A DNA stretch of 52,724 bases, taken from positions 1-52,724 of the forward strand of contig CALDAH010000002.1 in NCBI GenBank assembly GCA_937903135.1, given 5' to 3'. The stretch comes from an uncultured Alphaproteobacteria bacterium (lineage in GTDB: Bacteria; Pseudomonadota; Alphaproteobacteria; Rs-D84). How positions within the stretch are numbered: position 1 is the first letter of the stretch; every line of letters starts with the position of its first letter. Both the position numbers and the translations under genes were made by a program. Shown here in pieces: positions 41,651 to 51,013 of the stretch. The notes under the pieces were generated by a model. That model was not told the DNA's origin, ran no database searches, and saw nothing but the letters and a program-made list of their open reading frames with translations.

Positions 41651-44600
41651 ATGAAAGGGAAACGAATATTTTGGGCTCTATGCCTTGCCTGCCTTGGGTT
41701 TTATACGGCGGCGGCGGATACCACAGGCGACGCTGTACGCGCCGCTGTACGTCGTGATTCCAATACAATTGTAAATACCAGCCGTCAAAAGGCGAATTCT
41801 GCGGCCGCCGGGACGACCACAACATCGGCACGCACGACGCCATCTGCGGCGAAAACATCATCTGGCGCGCTGCGCGACCGTGCGACATCATCGCGTGCAA
41901 ATACCACCGCCACGCCGGCGACAACCACATCGCGCCGTACGACCGCAACACCCCAGACCACATCACGGCCATCGGCAACGGTTCAATCGCGCGCGACCGC
42001 CACCACCGGTGCGATTTCATCTGCGATGCGCACGCCTCAACGTACAACGACGACCACGCGCAGTGCGGCGCGAACATCTGTTCCGACACGCACGCCGGCA
42101 CGGGCCACCACCACGCGCAGCGATACCACGCAATCTGCACGGGTCGCCCGGGCGGGCGCGATAACCACCACCGCGCGCAGTACAACCGCCCAGGAAATAA
42201 TGTCCAAAGACTATAAAAAATGCCGCGAGGTTTATTATGAATGTATGGATGAATTCTGCGCGAACAAGGACAGTCAGCTGAAACGCTGCGCATGTTCATC
42301 ACGAATAAATGAATTTGACGGGGTAAAAAAGCAGCTATCCGCGGCCGAAGATAAACTATTGGATTTTAATCAACGCCTGCTGGTTGTAAATATGGACAAA
42401 GAAGATGCCGCCGCCCTGAACAAGGCGACCGAGGGCGAGCTGGCATTTCAGCAAAAGGATACATCTGCATCCAAGAAAATGCTGGACGAGATTTCTAAGA
42501 AGCTAAATACCAGTTTCAGCAGCAATAACTTTGATTCAAACCTAAATGCGATTTCATGGTCATTAAATGCGGATTCTGCATTTGACAGTGTTGATTCGCT
42601 AATGGGGGCATCTGCGACCAGTAAAAGTGGCCCTGAATTATATGCTGCGGCCCTGCCGGTATGTCGTGAAATGGCGCGCGAGATATGCAGCGACGACGAA
42701 TTAGCGATCGCCGAAAGCGGATATCAGATGACAATTGAACAGGATTGCAATACGGTTGCTAAAACATATGCAACCCAGACTGACGCGGCCCGCGCAAAAA
42801 TCCGCGAAGGCGGCGCGTTATTAGATATGTCACGCCTGGACATATATCAAAAACGAAATTCCGATGATATTCTGACCTGCAAGAAAAAGATGCTAGACAT
42901 GCTAACGGATAACACGGTATGCGGCAAAGATTTAGGTAAATGCCTAGATACCACCGGGCGCTATATTGACCCATCCACGGGCGAAGCGTTTTTAACCGTA
43001 AACTTGGTTGATCTGGCCAATCTGATCGTTCGTCCCGACACCGGGCAATCATGGACAACCGCCCCTGGGAACGATAAATTTGTTATATACCTTAATTCTA
43101 AAAAGAAATTCTTAGAACCGGCGATGGAATCATGCCAGGATATATCTGACTATGTATGGGACGCGTTCATAGAAGATGCCCTGGCGCAGATTAAATTGGC
43201 CCAGGACTCAAAGCTAGAAGAAGTTCGCCAGAGCTGTACAACCCTTACTACCCAATGCCTGTCAAAGACATCTGATTCTTTATCGGACTTTGATGCGCGT
43301 GCGTTATCAACATTTGGCGTATCGGCGGATAAAACTGTAAACGCGATGTGCGCGGATGTTCGCACAGCCTGTACGGCATTGCTGGATGTAACCGGCGGTG
43401 GCGAAGACTGGATTGGCGGCATGACCGAGATTGCCGGCGATAAAACATACGATACAATTATGCAAACCTGCCGCGAGGTTGGACGCGCATGTATTATTCA
43501 GGCGTGCAAGGGGATATCGGGGAACTTTGGCCTGTGCGAAAATATTCAGACATCAGTTAACCGCAAAGCGATTATTAATCGTACATCATGCTGGCCCGAG
43601 GTTCAGAACTGCGTCGCCAGTGCCGGCCCAGATTCAATTAAGCAAATCATGGCCCAGCTGCGTGAAAAACAGATACTAGGGGCGGACGGTACATTCTATG
43701 ATATGATGTATGGTACGGAATTCCCGATTACGATAACAAATACATCTGACTCGCAGTGTCATTTAATGCCGCAAAAGGATGACAACGGCAAAGACAACAA
43801 CCTCAATTGCGTATTTGATATATGCAGATCCGACTGCGCCGAACCGGATTCATTTGAATGCCAGGTTTGCCGGTTATCGGAAAAAATATGGGGCAACTGT
43901 GAATCGCGTCCCACGGTTCAGCTATCGCAAACCGGGTCGCATAATCAGATCCGTACACCAATAGACGGTGATACATCATCGCTGTTGGCGTGGTTTGCCA
44001 AAAATACCGGAACACTGGATTCGCCGGATAGCTGTCGTGATACGTCATGCGGCGTTGGTTTCCAGTCCATATGGGACGAAGCGACGGGTACATCTACGTG
44101 TGTATCACGGGAAAATTTAACCGACGACGGCATGTATTGCCCCGCGACCAGCTTTAACCAATTTACCCCGTATAATGGCACAACCAACTGCTGTATGCCG
44201 GCGGTGGAACTAAACGGGCAAAAATTTAACGGTACGTTCACCCCGACAACACTATGGTCCGCCGACAGCAATACATGGTGCTGCACGGGTAAGGTAATAC
44301 GCAGCGGCGATAGTCCTGATTTTTCAAACCTATTCCAGCGACCGTTTATCGCCCAGAAAAATATTTGCACGTCAATTCCTGCGAATTCTGCGGATACGGT
44401 AAATCCGTTATTTATCGCAGAAATTACAGAAGATGATATATCCGATGGGTCTAAAAATTCATACCCGGCCACTAAGTATTCATTATATTGTATTGGCGAC
44501 ACAACCGGGTCAGATACGACGGATAAATATCCATCTGGTCAAACGATCCAATGCAACGGGAAATATTTATTAATAGATTCCGATTTGCACTACATAACAC

Positions 44601-44791
44601 CCAAATACAGTCAACAGACCGGCACAGAAAAATACGAGATAAAGAACTTTATCCGAATCGGTCAGGGTGACACATCCGGCCAGGGCAAGGAATGTTATTG
44701 GAATCAAGCGTCAAATAAATGGGAATCCACCGACGAAGGTGTCGTATGCCCCGACGTCGCAGATATTAACGGGTGGCATATCGGCTATTAA
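41651..44791 (+). CDS. Large secreted Thr/Ser/Arg-rich and Cys-rich protein, unknown function
   Basis: This 1046-residue protein has a signal peptide (about residues 1-22). A roughly 140-residue low-complexity segment of Thr, Ala, Ser and Arg follows (about 45-185). The rest is rich in cysteines, often spaced like small disulfide domains ('CREVYYECMDEFC', 'KRCACSSRI', 'CVFDICRSDCAEPDSFECQV'). The N-terminal Cys-rich part looks helical, and the C-terminal part (from about residue 780) looks strand-rich. No known domain is recognised. A surface-exposed, disulfide-stabilised protein is inferred. No ribosome site; the -10 box abuts the start. Confidence 0.82.
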   Translation: MKGKRIFWALCLACLGFYTAAADTTGDAVRAAVRRDSNTIVNTSRQKANSAAAGTTTTSARTTPSAAKTSSGALRDRATSSRANTTATPATTTSRRTTATPQTTSRPSATVQSRATATTGAISSAMRTPQRTTTTTRSAARTSVPTRTPARATTTRSDTTQSARVARAGAITTTARSTTAQEIMSKDYKKCREVYYECMDEFCANKDSQLKRCACSSRINEFDGVKKQLSAAEDKLLDFNQRLLVVNMDKEDAAALNKATEGELAFQQKDTSASKKMLDEISKKLNTSFSSNNFDSNLNAISWSLNADSAFDSVDSLMGASATSKSGPELYAAALPVCREMAREICSDDELAIAESGYQMTIEQDCNTVAKTYATQTDAARAKIREGGALLDMSRLDIYQKRNSDDILTCKKKMLDMLTDNTVCGKDLGKCLDTTGRYIDPSTGEAFLTVNLVDLANLIVRPDTGQSWTTAPGNDKFVIYLNSKKKFLEPAMESCQDISDYVWDAFIEDALAQIKLAQDSKLEEVRQSCTTLTTQCLSKTSDSLSDFDARALSTFGVSADKTVNAMCADVRTACTALLDVTGGGEDWIGGMTEIAGDKTYDTIMQTCREVGRACIIQACKGISGNFGLCENIQTSVNRKAIINRTSCWPEVQNCVASAGPDSIKQIMAQLREKQILGADGTFYDMMYGTEFPITITNTSDSQCHLMPQKDDNGKDNNLNCVFDICRSDCAEPDSFECQVCRLSEKIWGNCESRPTVQLSQTGSHNQIRTPIDGDTSSLLAWFAKNTGTLDSPDSCRDTSCGVGFQSIWDEATGTSTCVSRENLTDDGMYCPATSFNQFTPYNGTTNCCMPAVELNGQKFNGTFTPTTLWSADSNTWCCTGKVIRSGDSPDFSNLFQRPFIAQKNICTSIPANSADTVNPLFIAEITEDDISDGSKNSYPATKYSLYCIGDTTGSDTTDKYPSGQTIQCNGKYLLIDSDLHYITPKYSQQTGTEKYEIKNFIRIGQGDTSGQGKECYWNQASNKWESTDEGVVCPDVADINGWHIGY

Positions 44792-44827
44792 GATATGTTT
44801 CCTATATCTGATTGATTTTCCTTATTC

Positions 44828-44857
44828 TTGACAAACACACCCATTATGTACTAATAT
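44828..44857 (+). promoter_or_regulatory. Promoter of the lipoprotein gene
   Basis: TTGACA (44828-44833), an 18-base spacer and TAATAT (44852-44857), 57 bases before the ATG. Confidence 0.65.
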
Positions 44858-44913
44858 ATAAATATAATAAGAAAACTTATTCGGCCAACAATATAAAACC
44901 TAAGGAGTGCATA

Positions 44914-45348
44914 ATGCAATTCAAACAGAAAATGCCGTATAAATTAAGCCACGTATTGCCAGTATTGGCGTTTGCCGGGGGCAGTTTTTTATCATCCTGT
45001 TCCAAGGAAGAAACCCCGATGCCGAAAAAAAATATTGAAATAACATTTTCCATGGATGAATACGATCAGGTTTATCCGGTATCTAATTTAAACAAATATG
45101 TTGGCCGCAAAGATATTGATACTATTTTTCTAGTACCGGTCGGCTCATGGGATCGTAATATGTCCACAGGCATCTCAGGGATACGCAAACACACCCTGGA
45201 ACCTGCATTAAAATTATTACCGAATGCCCGCGGCAAGGGTGACTTTGATTTTTATCCGGGCGAAGCATCCGAAGTCCCGGCGGACAGCCTGTGGTATATC
45301 CAGAATGGTTGGACCATAAACAAACGTTTTATGGAAAAACAGCGCTAA
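44914..45348 (+). CDS. Small lipoprotein of unknown function
   Basis: This 144-residue protein has a long signal peptide ending in lipobox LSSC (Cys29). It is followed by Ser-Lys-Glu-Glu and a compact domain with many aromatic residues ('DEYDQVYPVSNLNKYVG', 'DIDTIFLVPVGSWDRNM'). The start at 44914 is preferred over an in-frame ATG at 44812 because AAGGAG lies just upstream and the signal peptide starts there. It has its own promoter and a strong terminator, so it forms a single-gene unit. Function unknown. Confidence 0.8.
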   Translation: MQFKQKMPYKLSHVLPVLAFAGGSFLSSCSKEETPMPKKNIEITFSMDEYDQVYPVSNLNKYVGRKDIDTIFLVPVGSWDRNMSTGISGIRKHTLEPALKLLPNARGKGDFDFYPGEASEVPADSLWYIQNGWTINKRFMEKQR

Positions 45349-45352
45349 AAAA

Positions 45353-45371
45353 ATCCGGTTTTACACCGGAT
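45353..45371 (+). terminator. Terminator of the lipoprotein gene
   Basis: ATCCGGT (45353-45359) pairs with ACCGGAT (45365-45371) and is followed by a run of Ts. Confidence 0.88.
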
Positions 45372-45414
45372 TTTTTTGTTGCTTTATACACCACATTTTT
45401 TTAGCATTTATATT

Positions 45415-46623
45415 ATGACGAGAATGCAATACATCTTACCATTTTTCATAATATCACTTGCGGTCATCCGCCCTATTCCCGCGCTGGAAGCAAAAGACTG
45501 CAAAGACAAGAGCCCATGTCCGGCCGGCTGTTATCTTTTTGGTATGGGACAATCATGCACAATATGCGCGAATGAGACATATACAACAGCAAACAACTCA
45601 ACAGAATGTAAGCCTTGCAATAATAAACCGAATGATCAAGCAGCCTACACATCTCCCGGAACGATAGCAAATAATTGCAGCTGGAAATTAACATGTGATA
45701 AGGGAACATATTGGGATAAAGACAAAAAAAGCTGTGCCCCCTGTAACACATACTACACAACACCCAATTCAATGGTTATTACTGGCGATCTTAAAATGCC
45801 GGACACCGATAATACTTGCACAGGTAAAATTTATACATTAAATCTGAAATCCGAAACAGCGTGTCCGCAAACGCCCAGCCCTAATAAAATATATGTAAAA
45901 TATGATGCTGGATTTAATAGTAGCAGCAATCCAACAACCTGGGTAACAGATCCTACCACCATCACAAATAACACAGTGAAAAACTGTTTTGGATATAGCT
46001 TTAATGGATACTATACCAGTTCGACAAACGGCACACCGGTAATAGGAATCCATCCAAGCCAACTTGTAACATCTAAAACTGTTATAAAGGCGCTATTCAA
46101 AAACGACGACGCAACAGAGGCCGATTTATACGCTACATGGTCTCCTCGAACCTACACAATCAGCTATAAAGAACCAACAATGGCTGACACGCGCTGCACA
46201 TATGGCAGCTCTAACTGTCAATTGCGCCGGCCGTCATCAAACCAGATACCCAGCGGAAAAACATTCAAAGGATGGCAATGCACCAGTGGCTGTGCAGACA
46301 ATGATTATATAATAGAACCCACCTCTGGGAATATTTTGGTCTTTGACTACAAAAAAATTTCAACCAGCAACACAAATCTATCAATTGAACTTCAGGCTGT
46401 ATTTAACGACTGCCCTGCCGGATATTACTGCAACGAAAATGGGCAACAACCATGCCCGGCGGGCGCAACCAGTAACACTGCGGCAGCCCATTCGTCCGAC
46501 TGCTATATTTCATCCAGCACAAAATTCTGTGACAGTGTCGGATGCTTTACCCTGCCGATAAAAGACAAAATAAACGGAGCTATTTCTACGTCTCTGCCAA
46601 CCGTCCCGGATTTTAATAAATAA
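45415..46623 (+). CDS. Cys-rich secreted protein with InlB B-repeat-like segment
   Basis: This 402-residue protein has a signal peptide (about residues 1-25). The start and end are Cys-rich, with growth-factor-receptor-like spacing ('CPAGCYLFGMGQSCTICANE', 'CPAGYYCNENGQQPCPAGAT'). The middle holds a Listeria-Bacteroides (Flg_new) repeat-like segment ('GYSFNGYYTSSTNGTPVI', 'DLYATWSPRTYTISYKEP'). These features are common in surface proteins of gut bacteria. Start uncertain: ATG 45415 or 45424, neither with a ribosome site. Its base use is less GC-rich in third positions than the neighbours, hinting at transfer. It overlaps the pth end by 11 bases. Confidence 0.78.
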   Translation: MTRMQYILPFFIISLAVIRPIPALEAKDCKDKSPCPAGCYLFGMGQSCTICANETYTTANNSTECKPCNNKPNDQAAYTSPGTIANNCSWKLTCDKGTYWDKDKKSCAPCNTYYTTPNSMVITGDLKMPDTDNTCTGKIYTLNLKSETACPQTPSPNKIYVKYDAGFNSSSNPTTWVTDPTTITNNTVKNCFGYSFNGYYTSSTNGTPVIGIHPSQLVTSKTVIKALFKNDDATEADLYATWSPRTYTISYKEPTMADTRCTYGSSNCQLRRPSSNQIPSGKTFKGWQCTSGCADNDYIIEPTSGNILVFDYKKISTSNTNLSIELQAVFNDCPAGYYCNENGQQPCPAGATSNTAAAHSSDCYISSSTKFCDSVGCFTLPIKDKINGAISTSLPTVPDFNK

Positions 46624-47134
46624 CAATACTTTCTATGGCGCAAATAATATCCGATAAATGATCCGCAGGGATTTTCCCCAGAACCCAATCGGCCGGTGAC
46701 ATCGGCGAATTAAAATCACGCGGGTGTCCGACGCCAATCCGAATGCGACGATATTCGCGACCGACGGCCGCATCTATGGATTTTATCCCGTTATGCCCCG
46801 CACTGCCACCGCCGATTTTTTCCCGGATTTTCCCGGGGGCAATATCCATATCATCGTGAATAACAATCAGATTTTCCAAACCTATCTTATAAAATGCCAT
46901 TAACGGTCCAACGGCCATGCCGCTGTTATTCATATACGTCTGGGGTTGAACAAATATCACGCGCCGGCCGCCGATTTCCCCGGTCGCCGTTAATGAATTT
47001 TTTTCACGTTTCCACCGGGCATCCGGGCCGGCCAAATATTCCACCGCCATAAATCCGACATTATGACGCGTCTTGGCATATTCGCCACCGGGATTGCCGA
47101 GGCCCACAATTATCAGAGGTTTATTTTCTTGCAT
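46613..47134 (-). CDS. pth: Peptidyl-tRNA hydrolase
   Basis: This 173-residue enzyme recycles peptidyl-tRNAs that have dropped off ribosomes. Motifs are intact: 'VGLGNPGGEYAKTRHNVGFM' with the catalytic His, 'QPQTYMNNSG', 'VIHDDMDIAPGKIREK' with the catalytic Asp, and 'GGSAGHNGIKSI'. It is slightly short at the C-terminus compared with the usual 185-195 residues. The open frame runs upstream to 47833, but the family start is the ATG at 47134. It is divergent from the small barrel gene at 47182, and its end overlaps the convergent Cys-rich gene. Confidence 0.95.
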   Translation of the reverse strand: MQENKPLIIVGLGNPGGEYAKTRHNVGFMAVEYLAGPDARWKREKNSLTATGEIGGRRVIFVQPQTYMNNSGMAVGPLMAFYKIGLENLIVIHDDMDIAPGKIREKIGGGSAGHNGIKSIDAAVGREYRRIRIGVGHPRDFNSPMSPADWVLGKIPADHLSDIICAIESIVIY

Positions 47135-47181
47135 ATATACCACTCTTTTTTTTATTATAATATCACAGAAAGGAGAAAAAA

Positions 47182-47721
47182 ATGAAAATAAAATCAGCGG
47201 GCATTTTAACCGCGGCAACATTAGTATTGGCGGCGGGTAATGCGAACGCAAACCTTTTGTTTGATATTTACGGCGGTGCGACAATTGGCATGGGCGCGTC
47301 AACAACATTCTATGACGGTCATTCCGATACCCATTCCGCACAAAGCTATGGCGCGGTAATCGGGCTTGATATTCCCCTATTCCGGGTCGAGGCTGAATAT
47401 AACTACCTATACCACGACGCGGAAAAGCTGCATATTGGTATGCTAAACGCGTATGCAAAAATGCCGACACTGATGCTTCAGCCATATATCGGGGCGGGCG
47501 TCGGGGCAGTATTCGCAGGCAGTTCAGATTACGATACCGATATTGATACGCGCGGCGCATACCAGGCAATGCTGGGGGTAACGTTTGACGTACCGGTTCT
47601 GCCGTTAAAATTTGACGCCGAGGCACGCGCCCTTTACGCAAATGGGATATATGAAATCGCAGATAAAAAAGCAGATGTTCTGCACTATGATCTGCGTTTA
47701 AAGATGCGATATATATTCTAA
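47182..47721 (+). CDS. Small outer membrane beta-barrel protein (opacity/OmpW-like)
   Basis: This 179-residue protein has a signal peptide (about residues 1-23, 'NANA'). Eight or so amphipathic strands follow ('FDIYGGATIGMGAS', 'VEAEYNYLYHD', 'LQPYIGAGVGAVFAG', 'LKFDAEARALYANG'), ending 'LRLKMRYIF' with terminal Phe. This matches small 8-stranded barrel proteins of the opacity type. AGAAAGGAG precedes the ATG. It lies between pth (divergent) and polA (same strand), with a hairpin after the stop. Confidence 0.8.
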   Translation: MKIKSAGILTAATLVLAAGNANANLLFDIYGGATIGMGASTTFYDGHSDTHSAQSYGAVIGLDIPLFRVEAEYNYLYHDAEKLHIGMLNAYAKMPTLMLQPYIGAGVGAVFAGSSDYDTDIDTRGAYQAMLGVTFDVPVLPLKFDAEARALYANGIYEIADKKADVLHYDLRLKMRYIF

Positions 47722-47737
47722 ACACACACGCAAAAAC

Positions 47738-47762
47738 CGGGGCGCGGCGCGACTGCGCCCCG
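47738..47762 (+). terminator. GC-rich hairpin after the small barrel gene
   Basis: CGGGGCGC (47738-47745) pairs with GCGCCCCG (47755-47762) over nine bases. The following T tract is poor, so it may attenuate rather than stop transcription into polA. Confidence 0.6.
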
Positions 47763-47787
47763 TGATTTAAAAACAGGATATTAAAAA

Positions 47788-50571
47788 ATGCTATTAACAC
47801 TAATTGACGGGAATTCATTACTTTTTCGCGCATACTATGGCGTTCACAGCCGACTTAGCCGTGCGGACGGGACACCGACCGGTGCAGTGTTTGGATTTTT
47901 TAATATGATTTTACCAATTCTGGCGGCGGCCGCCCCGGATGATATATTCGTCTGTGTTTTTGACGCATCACGAATTACATTCCGTCAGGATATATACCCC
48001 GAATACAAGGCTAACCGCAGCGAAACCCCGGCCGATTTAATATCCCAGGGGATGCTAATCCGCGAAGGGCTGGCCGCGATGGGAATGCCGGTTTTATGCA
48101 TCCCCGGGGTCGAGGCTGACGACGTTATAGCAACTATTACACGAAAACACTGCGACCACAGCGATGCGACGCGAATTATTACCAGCGATAAGGATCTAAT
48201 GCAGCTGGTATCGAATTGCATATACCTATACGACGGGATGAAATCACGTCAAATCCGCGAACCCGAGGTTTTAGAAAAATTCGGCGTTCGCCCCGACCAG
48301 GTAACCGATGTGCAAAGCCTAATGGGCGATTCATCTGATAACGTCCCGGGCGTCCCAGGGATCGGCCCGAAAAAGGCCGCCGAGCTGGTCGAGCAATTCG
48401 GAACACTTGACGGGATTTATGAAAATATTAACCAGATACAGAATGAACGCATCCGAACACTGCTGCGCGACAATCGTGATATGGCATATATATCCCGGCG
48501 GCTGGTAACGCTAAAGGATGATGTGGATTTATCCGGCCTGGAACTTCGGCCGTTTGTATTTAATACGCCCGCGGCATTGGAATTCGTTCGCAATAAAATA
48601 GAAAGCAATTCATTAATCACAAAAATCCAAAAACTATTCCCCGCGGAAAAGTATAATCCGGATACTCAAACGCCCGTTTTTCAATACCCTGCGTCCGAAT
48701 GCCCGGTAGATATTGCCGCAGAAACGGAAAACAATTCCCCGAAAAAAGTAACGCCAATTACATATGAAACAATAACCACGCCGGATGCCCTGGATGCGTT
48801 TTTGGCCACCGCGCGGGATATAATCGCATTTGATACAGAAACGACCGGCCTGAATCCGATGACATCTAAACTGGTCGGAATATCATTGGCCACGAACGAC
48901 ACACACGGGGTATATATTCCCATTCGTCATACCTGCCCCGCAAAGGATTTATTCGGCACAGAAACCAACGCCCCGGACCAGATAGATATCACAACCGTTT
49001 ATAAAAAACTGTGGCCGATTTTAACAAACCCGAATATTATAAAGATTGGCCATAACCTAAAATACGATTTGCATATACTGGCGAACGAAGGATGGGATAC
49101 GTCCCTGATTTCGCCAATTGATGATACGATGCTGCTATCGTACGTACTGCACGGGACGACGCACGGACATGGTCTGGATGAATTGGCGCTGAAATATCTT
49201 GGGCATGAAAATATCTCGTTTGTATCGCTATTCCCTGATGCGCGCAGTGACGCCGACCGACGTTTTGATACACTAGATATCGCAATCGCCGCCCCGTACG
49301 CGGCCGAGGATGCGACAATCTGCCATGCGCTGTATTCAAAAATGCGCCCGGAGGTTGACGCAAACGCGACCCTGCGCCGTTTATACGATACATGTGATCT
49401 GCCATTAATGCCGGTTTTAATGCGTATGGAACGCGCCGGGGTATTGGTAAACAAATCAGGACTGGCGCAGTTATCAACTGTATTTCATCAGCAGCTATCC
49501 GTTCTCGAACGCGAGATCTGGGACGCGGCCGGTCACGAATTTAATATCGCAAGCCCTAAACAACTCGGCGTAGTATTATTTGATGAATTGGGGCTGCCGG
49601 CGAATAAGAAACGTTCAACCGACGCCGATACATTAAATGATCTATCCGATGCCCATCCGATTATTGAAAAGATACTAAATTGGCGTTCAATCGCAAAGCT
49701 GGCAGGCACATACGCAGACGCATTGCCGCGCCAGATCGCAGACGACGGTCGTATTCATACAACATATCTTCAGACCAGCACGAATACAGCCCGACTGTCC
49801 AGCCGCGATCCGAATTTACAGAATATACCGATTAAAACCGAAATCGGCGAAGAGATTCGCAAATGCTTTATCGCCCCGGCGGGACGTGTTTTAATTGCCG
49901 CGGACTATTCCCAGATTCAGCTGCGCCTGTTGGCGGATGTGGCGGGGGTTAAAACATTTCGTGACACATTTAATGCCGGCGCAGATATTCACGAACAGAC
50001 CGCACGAAAAATATTTAATATCCCAGGCGATGCCCCCGTTCCAAAGGATCTGCGTCGGGCGGCAAAAACGGTAAACTTTTCAATTGTTTACGGGATTTCG
50101 TCATTTGGCCTGGCCGGGCAATTGGATATAACGCGATCCGCCGCGGCCGAGCTGATAAATTCATATATGGCCGGCCTGCCAGAGATTCGCGAATACATGG
50201 ACCGTGTGAAAGAATTTGCAACGGAAAACGCATGCGTTTATACCCCGTGGGGACGCCGCATAGAACTGCCCGAGGTGAAAAATCCCCGCCTGCATGCATA
50301 TGCGATGCGCGCGGCAGTTAATGCCCCAATCCAAGGGTTCGAGGCCGACCTGATGCGTCGCGTAATGGTTGAAATTGATGAAAAGATAATGCGCCCGAAC
50401 GCTGATAAAATTCGCATGATTATGCAGGTTCACGATGAAATTGTATTTGAATGTGACGCGGATGTGGCAAACGATTTTGCCGGTCGCATAAAACACGCAA
50501 TGGAAAACGTAATTGAACTTTCTGTCCCGCTGGTCGCCGAATATAATATCGGGGAATATTGGGGGAAATAA
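47788..50571 (+). CDS. polA: DNA polymerase I
   Basis: This 927-residue protein has all three domains: 5' nuclease (about 1-290, 'YPEYKANRSETPADL', 'GDSSDNVPGVPGIGPKKA'), 3'-5' exonuclease with the DxE motif in 'FDTETTGLNP' (near residue 349), and family A polymerase (about 530-927) with 'SSRDPNLQNIPIKT', 'ADYSQIQLRLLA', the O-helix 'RRAAKTVNFSIVYGIS' and 'MQVHDEIVFEC'. Proofreading residues are present, unlike in some bacteria. The O-helix has Ser where E. coli has Gly (NFG). It acts in repair and Okazaki fragment maturation. Confidence 0.98.
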   Translation: MLLTLIDGNSLLFRAYYGVHSRLSRADGTPTGAVFGFFNMILPILAAAAPDDIFVCVFDASRITFRQDIYPEYKANRSETPADLISQGMLIREGLAAMGMPVLCIPGVEADDVIATITRKHCDHSDATRIITSDKDLMQLVSNCIYLYDGMKSRQIREPEVLEKFGVRPDQVTDVQSLMGDSSDNVPGVPGIGPKKAAELVEQFGTLDGIYENINQIQNERIRTLLRDNRDMAYISRRLVTLKDDVDLSGLELRPFVFNTPAALEFVRNKIESNSLITKIQKLFPAEKYNPDTQTPVFQYPASECPVDIAAETENNSPKKVTPITYETITTPDALDAFLATARDIIAFDTETTGLNPMTSKLVGISLATNDTHGVYIPIRHTCPAKDLFGTETNAPDQIDITTVYKKLWPILTNPNIIKIGHNLKYDLHILANEGWDTSLISPIDDTMLLSYVLHGTTHGHGLDELALKYLGHENISFVSLFPDARSDADRRFDTLDIAIAAPYAAEDATICHALYSKMRPEVDANATLRRLYDTCDLPLMPVLMRMERAGVLVNKSGLAQLSTVFHQQLSVLEREIWDAAGHEFNIASPKQLGVVLFDELGLPANKKRSTDADTLNDLSDAHPIIEKILNWRSIAKLAGTYADALPRQIADDGRIHTTYLQTSTNTARLSSRDPNLQNIPIKTEIGEEIRKCFIAPAGRVLIAADYSQIQLRLLADVAGVKTFRDTFNAGADIHEQTARKIFNIPGDAPVPKDLRRAAKTVNFSIVYGISSFGLAGQLDITRSAAAELINSYMAGLPEIREYMDRVKEFATENACVYTPWGRRIELPEVKNPRLHAYAMRAAVNAPIQGFEADLMRRVMVEIDEKIMRPNADKIRMIMQVHDEIVFECDADVANDFAGRIKHAMENVIELSVPLVAEYNIGEYWGK

Positions 50572-50634
50572 ATTATCATAATAAAAACCTGCGCCCGGGA
50601 TAAATAATCCACGCGAACAGCGATACTATAATTA

Positions 50635-50663
50635 TTGATTGATAAACTTTTTTTTGATAAAAT
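50635..50663 (+). promoter_or_regulatory. Promoter of the repeat-protein pair
   Basis: TTGATT (50635-50640), a 17-base spacer and TAAAAT (50658-50663), about 75 bases before the GTG start. Confidence 0.5.
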
Positions 50664-50737
50664 ATTCATAATAGGTAAATCAAATTTTGCCCGAATGGCT
50701 TTTATACCTATGGGATACGTGAGGAGAATAGCGAATC

Positions 50738-51013
50738 GTGAAACACATATTTTTATTAATATGTTTTTTTATGTCATGTGTTACACTTAACCGCGCAGCA
50801 TTTGCCGACGGCGCTGATGGATCTATTGCAACGGCTAAATACGTTGATGGCCGTATCGCTGATCTGAATTCCCAGGTTGTAAAAAACGATGAATTAAAAA
50901 CCTTTTCCGATAAGCTGCCCGAACGTTTCGTTACAACGTCCGAATCGCAGCAAATATCCGGGACAAAAACCTATACAACGTCACCAATCGTTCCAACACC
51001 TCCGTTGCCATAA
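50738..51013 (+). CDS. Small secreted protein, partner of the repeat protein
   Basis: This 91-residue protein starts with GTG behind GAGGAG, with a signal peptide ending 'RAAFA' (about residue 23). The mature part ('GSIATAKYVDGRIADLNSQV') has a short segment resembling the start of phage-fibre or surface-protein stalks, and the end is Thr/Pro-rich ('SPIVPTPPLP'). Its stop overlaps the next ATG as TAATG, so both are translated together. The next protein begins with a similar short motif after its signal peptide ('MVNVEYIHKAI'). Function unknown. Confidence 0.72.
   Translation: MKHIFLLICFFMSCVTLNRAAFADGADGSIATAKYVDGRIADLNSQVVKNDELKTFSDKLPERFVTTSESQQISGTKTYTTSPIVPTPPLP

Noticed and set aside
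41598..42302. Open frame of 234 codons on the minus strand opposite the Thr/Arg-rich region
   Set aside because: Its Trp/Arg-rich product is what the complement of Thr/Ala/Arg codon runs gives. The plus-strand frame has a signal peptide and is much longer.
47135..47833. N-terminal extension of the pth frame
   Set aside because: It runs antisense through the small barrel gene and polA start. The family's first residues begin at 47134.
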